Positions 9,007 to 17,860 of a stretch of 64,000 nucleotides of DNA are shown here, piece by piece. The notes beneath the pieces were generated by a model. It worked only from the letters and a program-made list of their open reading frames with translations. It had not been told where the DNA came from and ran no database searches. The stretch is taken from positions 41,620 through 105,619 of the forward strand of contig NZ_JAALJI010000028.1 in NCBI RefSeq assembly GCF_011064595.1, written 5' to 3'. This DNA is from Paludisphaera soli (GTDB lineage Bacteria; Planctomycetota; Planctomycetia; Isosphaerales; Isosphaeraceae). The position numbers and the translations under genes were made by a program. Numbering within the stretch: the first letter of the stretch is position 1; each line of letters starts with the position of its first letter.

Positions 9007-9945
9007 TCATGTCGACGAGGAGTCTGGGGCCGACCGGGGATGGAACCGGGCGTGGACCTGGCGGAGTCGGCTGAGTTCCACGCGCGTGTAGACCTGCGTC
9101 GTCGCGATCGAGGAATGGCCCAGCATCTCCTGCACGGCGCGGAGGTCGGCCCCGCCGGCGAGCAGGTGGGTGGCGAAGCTGTGCCGCAGGGTGTGCGGGC
9201 TGACGTCGGCGTGGAGGCCGGCCGCCATCGCGTGCTGCTTCACGATCCGCCACAGCCCGACGCGCGAGAGAGCCTTCCCCGCCCGGGTCACGAACACCGT
9301 CGGCGTGTCCGGATAGCGGGCGATCAGGGCGGGCCGATCGTCCCTTAGGTAGGCGGCCAGCGCGTCGCGGGCCCGCGAGCCGATGGGGACCCAGCGCTCC
9401 TTGTCCCCCTTGCCGATGCAGCGCGCCAGGCCGGCCTCCAGGTCCAGGTCGCCTGGCCGAAGGCCGACGACTTCCGAGGCGCGGCAGCCGGTGGCGTAGA
9501 GGGTCTCCAGCGCCGCCCGGTCGCGACGGCCCAGCCGGGTGGTCGTGGTGGGAGCGGCCAGCAGCTTCTCCACCGCGGCCGGGCCCAGGACGACCGGCAG
9601 CCGATCCCAGACCGCCGGCGCCGTGAGAAGCTTGGCGACGTTGTCCGTCAGCTTGCCTTCCAGCACCAGGTAGCGGAAGAACGTCGACAGGCTCGCCAGA
9701 TGCCGCGCCACGCTGCTCGGCGCCAGGCCGGACTCCACCAGGACGTCGACGTACCCGCGCAGGACCGCCACGTCCAGCTCGCCGATCGGCCCGGGAGCAT
9801 GCACCTTCCGCCAGCCCAGGAACCGCATCAGGTCCGACCGATACGCCGCAAGAGTGTGCGACGAGACCCCGCATTCCGACATCAGATAGTGCAGGAACGG
9901 ACCCACCGGATCCTGCTGGCGGCCGGGACGATAGGCGGATTTCAC
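9007..9945 (-). CDS. xerD: tyrosine site-specific recombinase, XerC/XerD type
   Basis: A 312-residue tyrosine recombinase from a GTG start. The N-terminal SAM-like core-binding domain spans ~10-100 (SHTLAAYRSDLMRFLGW). The catalytic domain holds all expected residues: R155 (TGCRASEVV), K179 in GKGDKER, H251 and R254 (HTLRHSFATH), H277 (LGHSSI) and nucleophile Y286. Length and lack of extra domains fit the housekeeping enzymes that resolve chromosome dimers at dif, rather than a phage integrase; XerC versus XerD cannot be settled from sequence alone. It is convergent with the kinase gene, 6 bases apart. No integrase-style att site is seen. Confidence 0.88.
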   Translation of the reverse strand: MKSAYRPGRQQDPVGPFLHYLMSECGVSSHTLAAYRSDLMRFLGWRKVHAPGPIGELDVAVLRGYVDVLVESGLAPSSVARHLASLSTFFRYLVLEGKLTDNVAKLLTAPAVWDRLPVVLGPAAVEKLLAAPTTTTRLGRRDRAALETLYATGCRASEVVGLRPGDLDLEAGLARCIGKGDKERWVPIGSRARDALAAYLRDDRPALIARYPDTPTVFVTRAGKALSRVGLWRIVKQHAMAAGLHADVSPHTLRHSFATHLLAGGADLRAVQEMLGHSSIATTQVYTRVELSRLRQVHARFHPRSAPDSSST

Positions 9946-10734
9946 GAGGCGCTCCGCTTCGGTGGGAGGTCGATCCGGGGGACGTGTCAGATCGCCCGCG
10001 TCCGGAGGGACCGGGTGACCCTCCTCACTCCAGGATCGGCCGTCCGACTCGGCGACTTCAGAGGGGCCCCTCCCGGCGTCCGGATCGGGTCGAGACGGAT
10101 GGAGCGAGGTCGTCGGAATTCCTCCGATTTCGGCGTCGGTATTCGACGAACCCGGCCCATGGTGATCCTTGAGGGATTCCGCGGGTCACCGGCCGTCGGT
10201 TCGTGCCGGTGAGGAAATGGCTCGGTCGCCTCGTCGCTCCTCGCGGGATGCCAGGGGACAGGGGCCGTCGAAGGGCGAGGGTCGAATGACCGGAATTCTC
10301 CCAACCTGGAGATCGATCGTCGGCCTCGTCCCAGGACCTCGTCGAGGTCTCGATTCGTCGCGATTCCGCGAAAATCCTGGTCGTTTCGCGCCGAACGAAC
10401 CCAATCTCCGAAGCCGATTTACCTCAACAAGCCGTTTACCCCTAAGATCTTGCGTCCGATGGGTTCGTTTCCGGAGAGCGTCGAACGAAGCCGATCCCGG
10501 GGACCGCCCGGGAACGACGAGATTTCGAGGTCGACCCGGCCCTTTTGGCCAGCGATGGCACGGGTGAAGCGGGTGGCCTCGACGTATCTAATGCGGCCGG
10601 TCGCCCGCGATCCCCAGGGTCCAACTCGGGAGTCGAAGCCGCGGAGCGTCAGGTCTCGTCAGGCGAGGGCCCGGCCGGGTATAACTCAGGATCGATCTCC
10701 GCGCGATTATCACCGACGAGGCTATTTTTTAAAG
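9946..10734. other. 789-base intergenic region, no supported gene
   Basis: The region lies between the divergent recombinase and MFS genes. Open frames exist, but their predicted products are Arg/Pro/Ser-rich with no domain, and none has a convincing ribosome binding site. A perfect 10-base inverted repeat (AACGAACCCA at 10394-10403, TGGGTTCGTT at 10460-10469) flanks a 56-base core. It may be an intergenic repeat or RNA structure; nothing else is recognisable. Confidence 0.4.
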
Positions 10735-12141
10735 ATGTCGTCCCCAGCATCCGAGCCGGCGGGCTCCGCGTCCACGCGCCAGCGCACCCTCCCCACGATC
10801 GGCGGCCCCCTCTTCGCGCTGGCCGTGCTCTTCGGGATGAACCTGCTCAACTACATCGACCGCTACTCGTTCTTCGCGGTGGGTGTGGACATCAAGAAGT
10901 CGTTCGAGATCGACGACTTCTGGTACGGCATCCTGGGCGTGGCCTTCATGGTGGTCTACACCGTGGTCTCGCCGCTGATGGGCTGGCTGGGCGACCGCTA
11001 CGACCGCCGGATGCTGCTGGCGGGGGGCGTGGCCCTCTGGAGCTTCGCGACGGTCGGCTCGGCGTTCTCGCTGGACTACCGCCACATGTTCTTCTGGCGG
11101 GCCCTGCTGGGGGTCGGCGAGGCGAGCTACGGCGTCATCGCCCCGACCCTGATCGCGGACCTGTTCCCGGTCGCGAAGCGAGGCCGGGCGATGGGCCTGT
11201 ACTACCTCGCGCTGCCGCTCGGCGGCGCGCTGGGATACGGCCTGGGGGGCTGGATCGGGGATCACTGGGGATGGTCGAACGCCTTCCTGGTGGTCGGGCT
11301 CCCGGGGCTCCTGTTCGCGGCCGCCGGGCTGCTGATCCACGACCCCGGTCGCGGGGCGTCCGAGGGGAAGCAGTACGCGGGCAAGGCGGATCGGCCGAAG
11401 ATGGGCGACTACCTCAGGCTCTTCACGATCCCGACCTACGTCCTGAACACGATCGGGATGGCGGCCGTGACGTTCGCCACCGGGGCCTACGCGGTCTACG
11501 GCGCCAACTTCTTCCAGACCGTTCGCGGGATGTCGATGACCAACGCGACGTTCTGGATCGGCATCCTGACGGCCATCGCCGGGCTGCTGGGGATCGCGCT
11601 GGGCTCGGGCCTGGCGGATTACACCTACCGGTTCACGAAGCGGGCCTACCTGTTGCTGGCGGCCCTGGTGACGGCGGCGGCGGTCCCGTTGGGGCTGTTC
11701 GCGATCCTGGAGCCGAAGGTCGCCTTTTCGATGGCGATGCTGTTCGGCGCGATGATCCTGCTGTCGATGGTGCTGGGGCCGTGCAACACGGTGATCGCCA
11801 ACGTCGTGCCGGCGAACAAGCGGGCGTCGGGATACGCCCTCTACATCTTCCTGATCCACGTCTTCGGCGACATCAGCTCGCCGATCATCCTGGGCTGGAT
11901 CTCGACGTTCTTCGGCCGGCCGGGCGTGGCGAACTCCTGGATTGGCCAGTTCTTCAGCTCGATCGGAGCCTCCCCCGTCGGCGAGGAGAACCTGACCGTC
12001 GCCATGCTGCTGGTGGCCCCGGTGCTGGCCGTCGGCGCGTTCTTCTTCCTGCTGGGGTCGCGGTATCTTCCCGAGGATCAGCGGCGAGTCTCGGAAGGCC
12101 AGGCGGTCGGCGCGGAGACCGTGGCGGGCTCCTTCCACTGA
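10735..12141 (+). CDS. MFS transporter, Spinster-like
   Basis: A 468-residue polytopic protein. The ATG at 10735 gives a short polar N-terminus before the first membrane helix; the longer open frame upstream is not membrane-like. About 12 hydrophobic segments are visible. The first-helix motif NYIDRYSFFAVG, the loop-2 motif GWLGDRYDRR and the helix-4/5 region RALLGVGEASYGVIAPTLIADLF followed by KRGRAMGLYYLALPLGGALGY are typical of Spinster (SPNS) family members, which move sphingolipid-like or other organic solutes in eukaryotes; bacterial substrates are largely unknown. The gene stands alone, convergent with the molybdate operon. Confidence 0.85.
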   Translation: MSSPASEPAGSASTRQRTLPTIGGPLFALAVLFGMNLLNYIDRYSFFAVGVDIKKSFEIDDFWYGILGVAFMVVYTVVSPLMGWLGDRYDRRMLLAGGVALWSFATVGSAFSLDYRHMFFWRALLGVGEASYGVIAPTLIADLFPVAKRGRAMGLYYLALPLGGALGYGLGGWIGDHWGWSNAFLVVGLPGLLFAAAGLLIHDPGRGASEGKQYAGKADRPKMGDYLRLFTIPTYVLNTIGMAAVTFATGAYAVYGANFFQTVRGMSMTNATFWIGILTAIAGLLGIALGSGLADYTYRFTKRAYLLLAALVTAAAVPLGLFAILEPKVAFSMAMLFGAMILLSMVLGPCNTVIANVVPANKRASGYALYIFLIHVFGDISSPIILGWISTFFGRPGVANSWIGQFFSSIGASPVGEENLTVAMLLVAPVLAVGAFFFLLGSRYLPEDQRRVSEGQAVGAETVAGSFH

Positions 12142-12169
12142 CCGACGGCCAAACCGGCGGGGAGCCGGA

Positions 12170-13282
12170 TCACCCGGGCGTCCGTTCGACGCGGACGCTC
12201 CGGGCCTTGATGATCATCCAGACCGGCCGTCCGGGCGCGAGGGCGAGGACGTCGGGGGTCGACGCGAGCGTGCCGACCAGCCACCGCAGCTCGCCCGTGC
12301 GGACGACGACCTCGGCTTCCCGGCCGTGGACGGCGATCGCCTCCGCCCGCCCCTCGATCTGGTTGCGGGCGCTCAGGCCCTGCACCGGCCCGGCGGCCAG
12401 GAGCACGTCGTCGCCGTCGACCTCGACGCCGACCCGGGCCCCGGGCGGCTCATCGACGTAGGCGACCGTCAGCGCGGGGCCGCCGTCGAGGTCCAGCCGG
12501 GTCCACTCGCGGCCCTCGCCATGCCCGGCGACCCGCGCCGAGAAGACGTTGCGGACCCCTTCCAGATGCCGGAACTCGGCGCGTCGTTCGTCGGCGAGGA
12601 TCTCGGCCGGGGCCCCTTCGGCGACGACCCGGCCCGTTTCGAGCAGGAACAGGCGGGTCCCCAGCGTGACGGCCTCGGCCGGGCTGTGGGTCACATAGAG
12701 GATCGGCACCCTCTCGGCGCGCTGGACGCCCCGCAGGCGATCCAGGAGCGTCCGCCGCCCGGGGAGGTCCAGGGCCGAGACCGGCTCGTCGCAGAGCAGG
12801 AGCATTGGACGGGGGGCGAGGGCCCGCGCCAGGCCGACCCGCTGACGCTCCCCTCCGGATAGCGTCTCGATGCGCCGGTCCATCAGCCCGGTGATCCCGC
12901 AGGATGCGGCGACCTCCTCCAGCCGTCCGTCCCGCTCCGCTCGGGAGGCCCCGCGCAGGCCGAACGCCACGTTCCCCGCCACATCCAGGTGGGGGAACAG
13001 CAGGTCGTCCTGGAAGATCATGCCGACGCGTCGCCGACGCAGCGGGACGTCGACCCCGAGATCGGCGTCGAACAGCGACGCGCCGGCCAGGATGACGCGG
13101 CCGGCGTCGGGCCGGGCGAGGCCGGCGAGGAGCCGGAGCAGGGTCGACTTGCCGGCCCCGGACGCCCCGAACAGGACGCCGATCTCGTCTCCCAGCCGGA
13201 TCGTCGCGTCGATCGTCAGCCCCGGATGGACGCGGTGCACGACATGGGCGTCCAGGATCGAAGGGGGTACGGTGTCGTTCAC
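12170..13282 (-). CDS. modC: molybdate ABC transporter ATP-binding protein
   Basis: A 370-residue ATPase. The GTG at 13282 overlaps the modB stop (GTGA), so translation is coupled; the upstream in-frame extension is only the shadow of modB. It shows Walker A FGASGAGKSTLL, Q-loop MIFQDDLLFPHLDVAGNVAFGL, signature LSGGERQRVGLARAL, Walker B MLLLCDEPVSALD and the H-loop YVTHS. The ~130-residue C-terminal extension (ARNQIEGRAEAIAV...) is the TOBE/MOP-like domain of ModC proteins that senses oxyanion. It energises molybdate (possibly tungstate) uptake with ModB and ModA. Confidence 0.92.
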   Translation of the reverse strand: MNDTVPPSILDAHVVHRVHPGLTIDATIRLGDEIGVLFGASGAGKSTLLRLLAGLARPDAGRVILAGASLFDADLGVDVPLRRRRVGMIFQDDLLFPHLDVAGNVAFGLRGASRAERDGRLEEVAASCGITGLMDRRIETLSGGERQRVGLARALAPRPMLLLCDEPVSALDLPGRRTLLDRLRGVQRAERVPILYVTHSPAEAVTLGTRLFLLETGRVVAEGAPAEILADERRAEFRHLEGVRNVFSARVAGHGEGREWTRLDLDGGPALTVAYVDEPPGARVGVEVDGDDVLLAAGPVQGLSARNQIEGRAEAIAVHGREAEVVVRTGELRWLVGTLASTPDVLALAPGRPVWMIIKARSVRVERTPG

Positions 13283-13956
13283 GGCCGCCCCGCCCGCGTG
13301 GGGAGCGTGCGCTGGACGAAGGTCAGGGCCGCGACGGCGATTGAGGCGATGCCCAGCGAGAGCCAGGCGGCCCGCGAGGAGTCGCCCGCCTGCACGGCGT
13401 CGTAGATCGCCAGCGAGGCGGTCTGGGTCAGGCCGGGGATGTCGCCGGCCACCATCATCGTCGCCCCGAAGTCGCCGAGGGCCCGGGCGAAGGCCAGCGC
13501 CAGACCGGCCGCCAGGCCCCGCCAGGCCAGGGGGAGCGTCACGGTCAGGAAGACCGAGGCCTCGCCCCTGCCCAGGAGCCGCGCCGCGTCCTCCAGGCGG
13601 GGGTCGACGGCCTCGAAGGCGCCCCGCGCCGGCAGCAAAAAGAGCGGGAAGGCCGCCACCGCCGACGCCAGGACCGCCCCCGACCAGTGGAAGACCACCA
13701 CGAGCCCGAGCTGAGACTCGAGCCAGGCCCCGAGCCAGGCCCGCCGGCCGAACGCCCGGAGCAGCAGGTACCCCAGCACGGTGGGGGGCAGGACCAGGGG
13801 GGAGACCAGCACTCCCGCCGCCAGGCCTTTCCCGGGGAAGCTCCGTCGCGCCAGAAGGAGCGAGGCCGGCAGGCCCGCGAGCGCCACGACGCAGGTCGCG
13901 GCCGTCGCCACCTTCAGGGACAGCCAAAGCGGGCCGACGTCGGGGATCTCGATCAC
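13279..13956 (-). CDS. modB: molybdate ABC transporter permease
   Basis: A 225-residue inner-membrane protein with about five to six hydrophobic helices. It opens with the typical LWLSLKVATAATCVVALAGLPASLLLARR helix and carries the VSPLVLPPTVLGYLLL motif of ModB. The cytoplasmic coupling loop (EDAARLLGRGEASVFLTVTLPLAWRG, followed by ARALGDFGATMMVAGDIPG) contains the EAA-type contact site for the ATPase. It lies between modA and modC, overlapping modC by 4 bases. Confidence 0.93.
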   Translation of the reverse strand: MIEIPDVGPLWLSLKVATAATCVVALAGLPASLLLARRSFPGKGLAAGVLVSPLVLPPTVLGYLLLRAFGRRAWLGAWLESQLGLVVVFHWSGAVLASAVAAFPLFLLPARGAFEAVDPRLEDAARLLGRGEASVFLTVTLPLAWRGLAAGLALAFARALGDFGATMMVAGDIPGLTQTASLAIYDAVQAGDSSRAAWLSLGIASIAVAALTFVQRTLPTRAGRP

Positions 13957-13990
13957 GCGGGGGACCTTCGCTCGGAGGACGATGGTTCGG

Positions 13991-14782
13991 TCAAGGGCCC
14001 GGAAAGCCGAAGCCGTGCTCGCCCAGGATCCGCCGCCCCTCGGGCCCCAGGAGGAAGGCCGCGAATCGTGAGGCCCGATCCTTCCGAGGGGATCGCGTCA
14101 GGATCCCCAACGCCTGGATCCGGGGCGGATAGAGCGCCGGGTCGATCTCGACGACGCGCGAGCCCGCCCCGGCGACGAGCGACCGGCTCACCAGGGCGGC
14201 GTCGGCGTCCCCTCGCTCGACGTGCAGCAGGGCCTGCGAGACCGAGGCCGTCGGGACGATCTTCGGGCCGAGGTCGGCCCAAAGTCCCGCGTTCTCCAAC
14301 GCCTCCCTGGCCGCCTTCCCGTAGGGGGCGGCGTCGGGGTTGGCGATGGCGATCGTGCGGACCTCGGGCCTGGTCAGGTCGCCGAGGCTGGCGACCGTGC
14401 CGGCGGCCTCGGGGTGCACCAGGAGGACGATCGAGCCCTGGGCGTAGGGGGCGACCGACCCGGCGACGACGTGCCCCTCGCCTTCCAGTTCCCTGGGCAA
14501 CTCGAGGTCGGCCGACAGGAAAACGTCGAACGGGGCCCCGCCTCGGATCTGCTCGGCCAGGTTTCCCGAGGCCCCGAAGGTCGGCGGGACCACCGGGCCG
14601 TCGCGGCCTTCATAAGCTTCGAGGAGCTTGGGAAGTACCCGCTGGAGGTCCGCCGCCGCCGCGATCCGCAAGGGCTCGACGCCCCCGACGTACTCTTTGG
14701 ACGCATCGCAACCAAGGGAGAAGGCGAGGATCGCCAGGGCGAGCAGCCCCCGGGGCGACGCCGGACTGGTTCCGCGGCTCAT
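13991..14782 (-). CDS. modA: molybdate-binding lipoprotein
   Basis: The periplasmic binding protein of the importer. The ATG at 14782 gives 263 residues and places a compact signal (RGLLALAILAFSLGC) directly before a lipobox Cys; an upstream ATG at 14830 would add 16 residues and lacks a ribosome binding site. The mature part shows the ModA pattern: LRIAAAADLQRVLPKLLEAYE, PTFGASGNLAEQI and GGAPFDVFLSAD near the N-terminus, with YAQGSIVLLV and NPDAAPYGKAAREALENAGLW following, residues that shape the oxyanion pocket. It is the first gene of modABC, 34 bases before modB. Confidence 0.92.
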   Translation of the reverse strand: MSRGTSPASPRGLLALAILAFSLGCDASKEYVGGVEPLRIAAAADLQRVLPKLLEAYEGRDGPVVPPTFGASGNLAEQIRGGAPFDVFLSADLELPRELEGEGHVVAGSVAPYAQGSIVLLVHPEAAGTVASLGDLTRPEVRTIAIANPDAAPYGKAAREALENAGLWADLGPKIVPTASVSQALLHVERGDADAALVSRSLVAGAGSRVVEIDPALYPPRIQALGILTRSPRKDRASRFAAFLLGPEGRRILGEHGFGFPGP

Positions 14783-15153
14783 GATCCAACGAGATCCTCG
14801 GAGGGGGCTCGATCGTTCGCGACGGCGCATCCTACGGGGGGCCGCGTCGCCCCGTCAATCTCGAGCCCGGAGCCCCGGAGCCTCCCGCTGAGATTGCGAT
14901 GCGCGGGCGAATCGGGTAAGACCGAGCGATGCGCCGTCCTTCCGCCCGGCCGGGCCCGCGAGCGTCCCCCGGGGCGCCTTGCGGCCCTCCCTCCGCCTCG
15001 ACTTGATCCCGCGCCGGGGGCTGGAAGAGAATCGTCCATGCGACGGCGAACGAGCGTTGCCCGGCGTCGCGACGGACGCGGCCGTCGTTCTCCTCCCGAG
15101 GCGGAGGGACGACGCGCAGGCCGTCTTTTCTTTGAGGAAAGGCCCCGCCAAGG
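14783..15153. other. divergent promoter region of modA and the NTPase gene
   Basis: A 371-base gap without a supported gene. On the modA side lies a possible leader hairpin whose outer arms are CAATCTC (14856-14862) and GAGATTG (14890-14896), enclosing a GC-rich loop. I could not recognise a molybdenum-cofactor riboswitch or a consensus ModE site. Confidence 0.35.
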
Positions 15154-16623
15154 ATGAAGACGGAACAGTTTCTCGACCACCACGGCATCAAGGGCAATCC
15201 GTTCAGCGAGGAGGACGCCCAGACCGACACCGTCTTCAAGCGGCGGTGCCTCTCCACGATCCACCACCCTGCCTGGAGCAAGGTCTTCGGCCAGCCCGAG
15301 AACCCCTCCACCGCCCTGGTGTTCGGCGAGAAAGGGAGCGGCAAGACGGCCCTGCGCCTCCAGATCACTTCGGAGATCGAGGACTACAACCAGGCGAACC
15401 CGTCGGATCGGGTCTTCGTCATCTCGTACGATGACTTCAACCCGTACCTCGACAACTTCCGGTCCGCGATCCGGGCCACGGACACGAACCAGGTCCTGAA
15501 GCGCTGGCAGCTCTCGGACCACATGGACGCCGTCCTCTCGCTGGGCGTCACGCAGCTCGTCGACCTGCTGACGTCGGAGAAGGTGGACCTCTCGGTCCTC
15601 AGCCTGGATCAGCGCCGCGACCTCTTGCTCCTGGCGGCGCTCTACGACGCCTCGACGGGCGAGCCGATCGAGCGTCGGTGGAGCCGGCTCCGCCGCCGCT
15701 CGGGCTTCCGCCCGCTCTGGAGCCGTCGCGACCTGCAGATCGGCTTCGGCACGACCCTCGCGGTCGTCGCGCTCGTCTTCCTGTTCCCGGGCCTGCGGTC
15801 CTGGTCGCTGCTCCCCTGGCTGCTCGTGCCGCTGGTGGCCGGCTGGGTCTACTGGGCCTGGCGGATCGCCCGCGCCGAGTGGTACTCGCGAGACATCCGC
15901 AAGGGCCTGAAGGTCCTCGACCGCGACCCCTCCGCCCTGCGGTGGGAGCTGCTCTGGTTCCGCCCCAGCGAGCTGGGGGGCCAGCCGATGCCCACCGCCA
16001 GCCGCGGCCGCGCCGAGGAGCGCTACGAGCTGCTCCGCAAGTTCCAGGGCGTCCTCAAGACGCTGGGTTACGGGGGCGTCGTGGTCCTCATCGACCGGGT
16101 CGACGAACCCCAGCAGATCGAGGGCGATCCGCGCAAGATGCGCGCCCTGATGTGGCCCTTGCTCGACCACAAGTTTCTGCGGCACCCGGGGATCGGCATG
16201 AAGCTGCTGCTGCCGATCGAGCTGGCGTACTACCTGGAGAAGGAAGACAAGGAGTTTTACGACCGCGCCCGGCCCGACAAGCTCAACATGATCAAGCCTC
16301 TGCGCTGGACGGGCCCGTCGCTCTACGACCTCGCCAGCGACCGGCTCCGGGCCTGCCAGGTCCCTTCCGCCAACGGCGACGGGGTCCGGCTCCGGGCCTT
16401 CATCGACGAGACGGTCAGCGACGACTACCTCAAGGAGTCGCTCGGCAACCTCCGCACGCCCCGGCACCTGTTCAAATTCCTGCACAGGCTGATCGAGGAG
16501 CACTGCCACCGGCACACCGAGGACCAGCCCCGCTGGACCATCGACTACGACACCTTCCGCACCACGCTGGCGTCCTACATGCGCGATCTCGACGCCTTCG
16601 ACCGGGGCTACGGCCACGGTTGA
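15154..16623 (+). CDS. membrane-inserted P-loop NTPase, KAP-like architecture
   Basis: A 489-residue protein. The N-terminus (HHGIKGNPFSEEDA) resembles the lead-in of ExeA/AAA-type ATPases. Walker A GEKGSGKT is at 58-65 and a Walker B-like VVVLIDRVDE at 309-318. Between them sit two membrane helices (about 195-214 and 218-236, short turn LRSWS). A transmembrane hairpin between Walker A and B is the hallmark of KAP-family NTPases, which attach signalling assemblies to the membrane. The C-terminal third (RTPRHLFKFLHRLIEEH) looks like a helical lid. No neighbour reveals its partner. Assignment to KAP rests on architecture only; an ORC/ExeA-like STAND ATPase is the alternative. Confidence 0.7.
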   Translation: MKTEQFLDHHGIKGNPFSEEDAQTDTVFKRRCLSTIHHPAWSKVFGQPENPSTALVFGEKGSGKTALRLQITSEIEDYNQANPSDRVFVISYDDFNPYLDNFRSAIRATDTNQVLKRWQLSDHMDAVLSLGVTQLVDLLTSEKVDLSVLSLDQRRDLLLLAALYDASTGEPIERRWSRLRRRSGFRPLWSRRDLQIGFGTTLAVVALVFLFPGLRSWSLLPWLLVPLVAGWVYWAWRIARAEWYSRDIRKGLKVLDRDPSALRWELLWFRPSELGGQPMPTASRGRAEERYELLRKFQGVLKTLGYGGVVVLIDRVDEPQQIEGDPRKMRALMWPLLDHKFLRHPGIGMKLLLPIELAYYLEKEDKEFYDRARPDKLNMIKPLRWTGPSLYDLASDRLRACQVPSANGDGVRLRAFIDETVSDDYLKESLGNLRTPRHLFKFLHRLIEEHCHRHTEDQPRWTIDYDTFRTTLASYMRDLDAFDRGYGHG

Positions 16624-16693
16624 CGCACGGCGATCCTCGGATCACGACGGGCCGCCTCGTCCCCGGCGCGGGCGGCCCGCTGTCGGCCTCACC

Positions 16694-17860
16694 TCAGGCC
16701 TCGCCCGGGGTCCGGAGCGGCTCGGGCCGGGGCGTCTCGGCGGCGGGATGCGAGGCCAGGCTGGGCATCATGATCGGCTTGAGGAGCACCTGGTCCGGGT
16801 TGCTCGACAGGGCCATCCAGCGGCCGTCGACCGAGAAATCCAGCGTCCGGACCCAGCCCAGATTCTCCTCGAACGATCCGGCCGCCCGGCCCGTCTCCGC
16901 GTTCCAGAAGCGGATGCGGAAGTCGGAGCCCGACGACGCGAGCATCCCCCCGCTCCGCGAGAACTCCAGGGCGTGGGCCGCCGCATCCCCATCCCCGCAG
17001 TACCGCTTGAGCACGCCCTTCGGGACGTCCCAGATCTCGATCCGCTGCGACGGGACGTGGAACCGGCTGAGGGCCAGGACGTCCCCTTCCGGGGCCAGGG
17101 CGAACGTCAGGATCGGATGCCTGGCGTCCTCCAGCCCACGGAAGCGCGAGGATTCGCGGCCCTCGGGGATCGACCAGGACTTGAGCGAGCCGTCGAAGCT
17201 GAGCGAGATCAGGCTCCGCGAATCCGGCGTGAAGGCGAGCTTCCGGACGACGTCCCGATGCCCCTTCAGCGAGGTCGTCACCTTCCCCGCTCCCACGTCG
17301 ATGAGCCGAATCAGGTGGTCGAAACCGCCCAGCGCCAGGGTGCGGCCGTCCGGAGAGAACGTCAAGGCGCGGCTTGGCCCGACGCCCTCCAGGCTCCTGA
17401 CCGGCACAGAGGCGTCCCGCCAATCCCAGAAGGTCACGCCGTCGATCCCCGCGATCGCGACCGTCGAGCCGTCCGGCGATAGCCCGGCCGCGTAGATTTC
17501 GGTGTCCACCCGCAGACGAGCCAGCTCCTGGCCGAACTCCTCGGCCGGACCATGCTCGACGTCCCAGATCCGCACCGTCTTATCCCATCCCAGGCTCAGC
17601 AGGGTCTTGCCGTCGGGGGAGAACCGGATCGACTCGACGAGCCCGAGGTGCCCCGCCAGGGCGAGAGCCTCCTCGCTCCCGACCGGGGGCACCGGCTCCT
17701 CCTCCACCAGCGCCGCCGCGATTGCCAGCGTCCCAACCACCACCGCCAGGCTTTGCCAGGTGAAGAAACCGAGCCGCACCCCTCGGCCCCGGAACCGATC
17801 CTCCGAGGATTCCTCGAAGAGTTCCGACTCATCGACGTCCACCGCCCATCCGCGTTGCAC
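16694..17860 (-). CDS. single-pass membrane WD40 repeat protein
   Basis: A 388-residue protein. The GTG at 17860 is chosen because a strong GAGGAGG sits 7-8 bases upstream and because it gives the same N-terminal plan as the other WD40 gene at 22.8-23.9 kb; the longer frame to 18067 needs a TTG and adds a poorly conserved-looking stretch. Residues 1-30 are cytoplasmic and acidic, 31-51 a transmembrane helix (GFFTWQSLAVVVGTLAIAAAL), and the remainder a propeller of about seven WD40 repeats (IRFSPDGKTLLSLGWDK, VRIWDVEHG). Probably a membrane-tethered scaffold facing the periplasm or paryphoplasm; the partner is unknown. Confidence 0.8.
   Translation of the reverse strand: MQRGWAVDVDESELFEESSEDRFRGRGVRLGFFTWQSLAVVVGTLAIAAALVEEEPVPPVGSEEALALAGHLGLVESIRFSPDGKTLLSLGWDKTVRIWDVEHGPAEEFGQELARLRVDTEIYAAGLSPDGSTVAIAGIDGVTFWDWRDASVPVRSLEGVGPSRALTFSPDGRTLALGGFDHLIRLIDVGAGKVTTSLKGHRDVVRKLAFTPDSRSLISLSFDGSLKSWSIPEGRESSRFRGLEDARHPILTFALAPEGDVLALSRFHVPSQRIEIWDVPKGVLKRYCGDGDAAAHALEFSRSGGMLASSGSDFRIRFWNAETGRAAGSFEENLGWVRTLDFSVDGRWMALSSNPDQVLLKPIMMPSLASHPAAETPRPEPLRTPGEA

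Noticed and set aside
10169..10567. A 132-codon frame before the MFS gene
   Set aside because: Low-complexity Arg/Pro/Ser composition and no start signal.
14783..15153. Molybdenum cofactor riboswitch or ModE site
   Set aside because: Only a simple inverted repeat is visible; the conserved riboswitch core and the ModE consensus were not found.
16648..16679. Terminator between the NTPase gene and the convergent WD40 gene
   Set aside because: Nine-base arms are present (CGGGCCGCC/GGCGGCCCG), but there is a long loop and no T tract on either strand, so it is not called.
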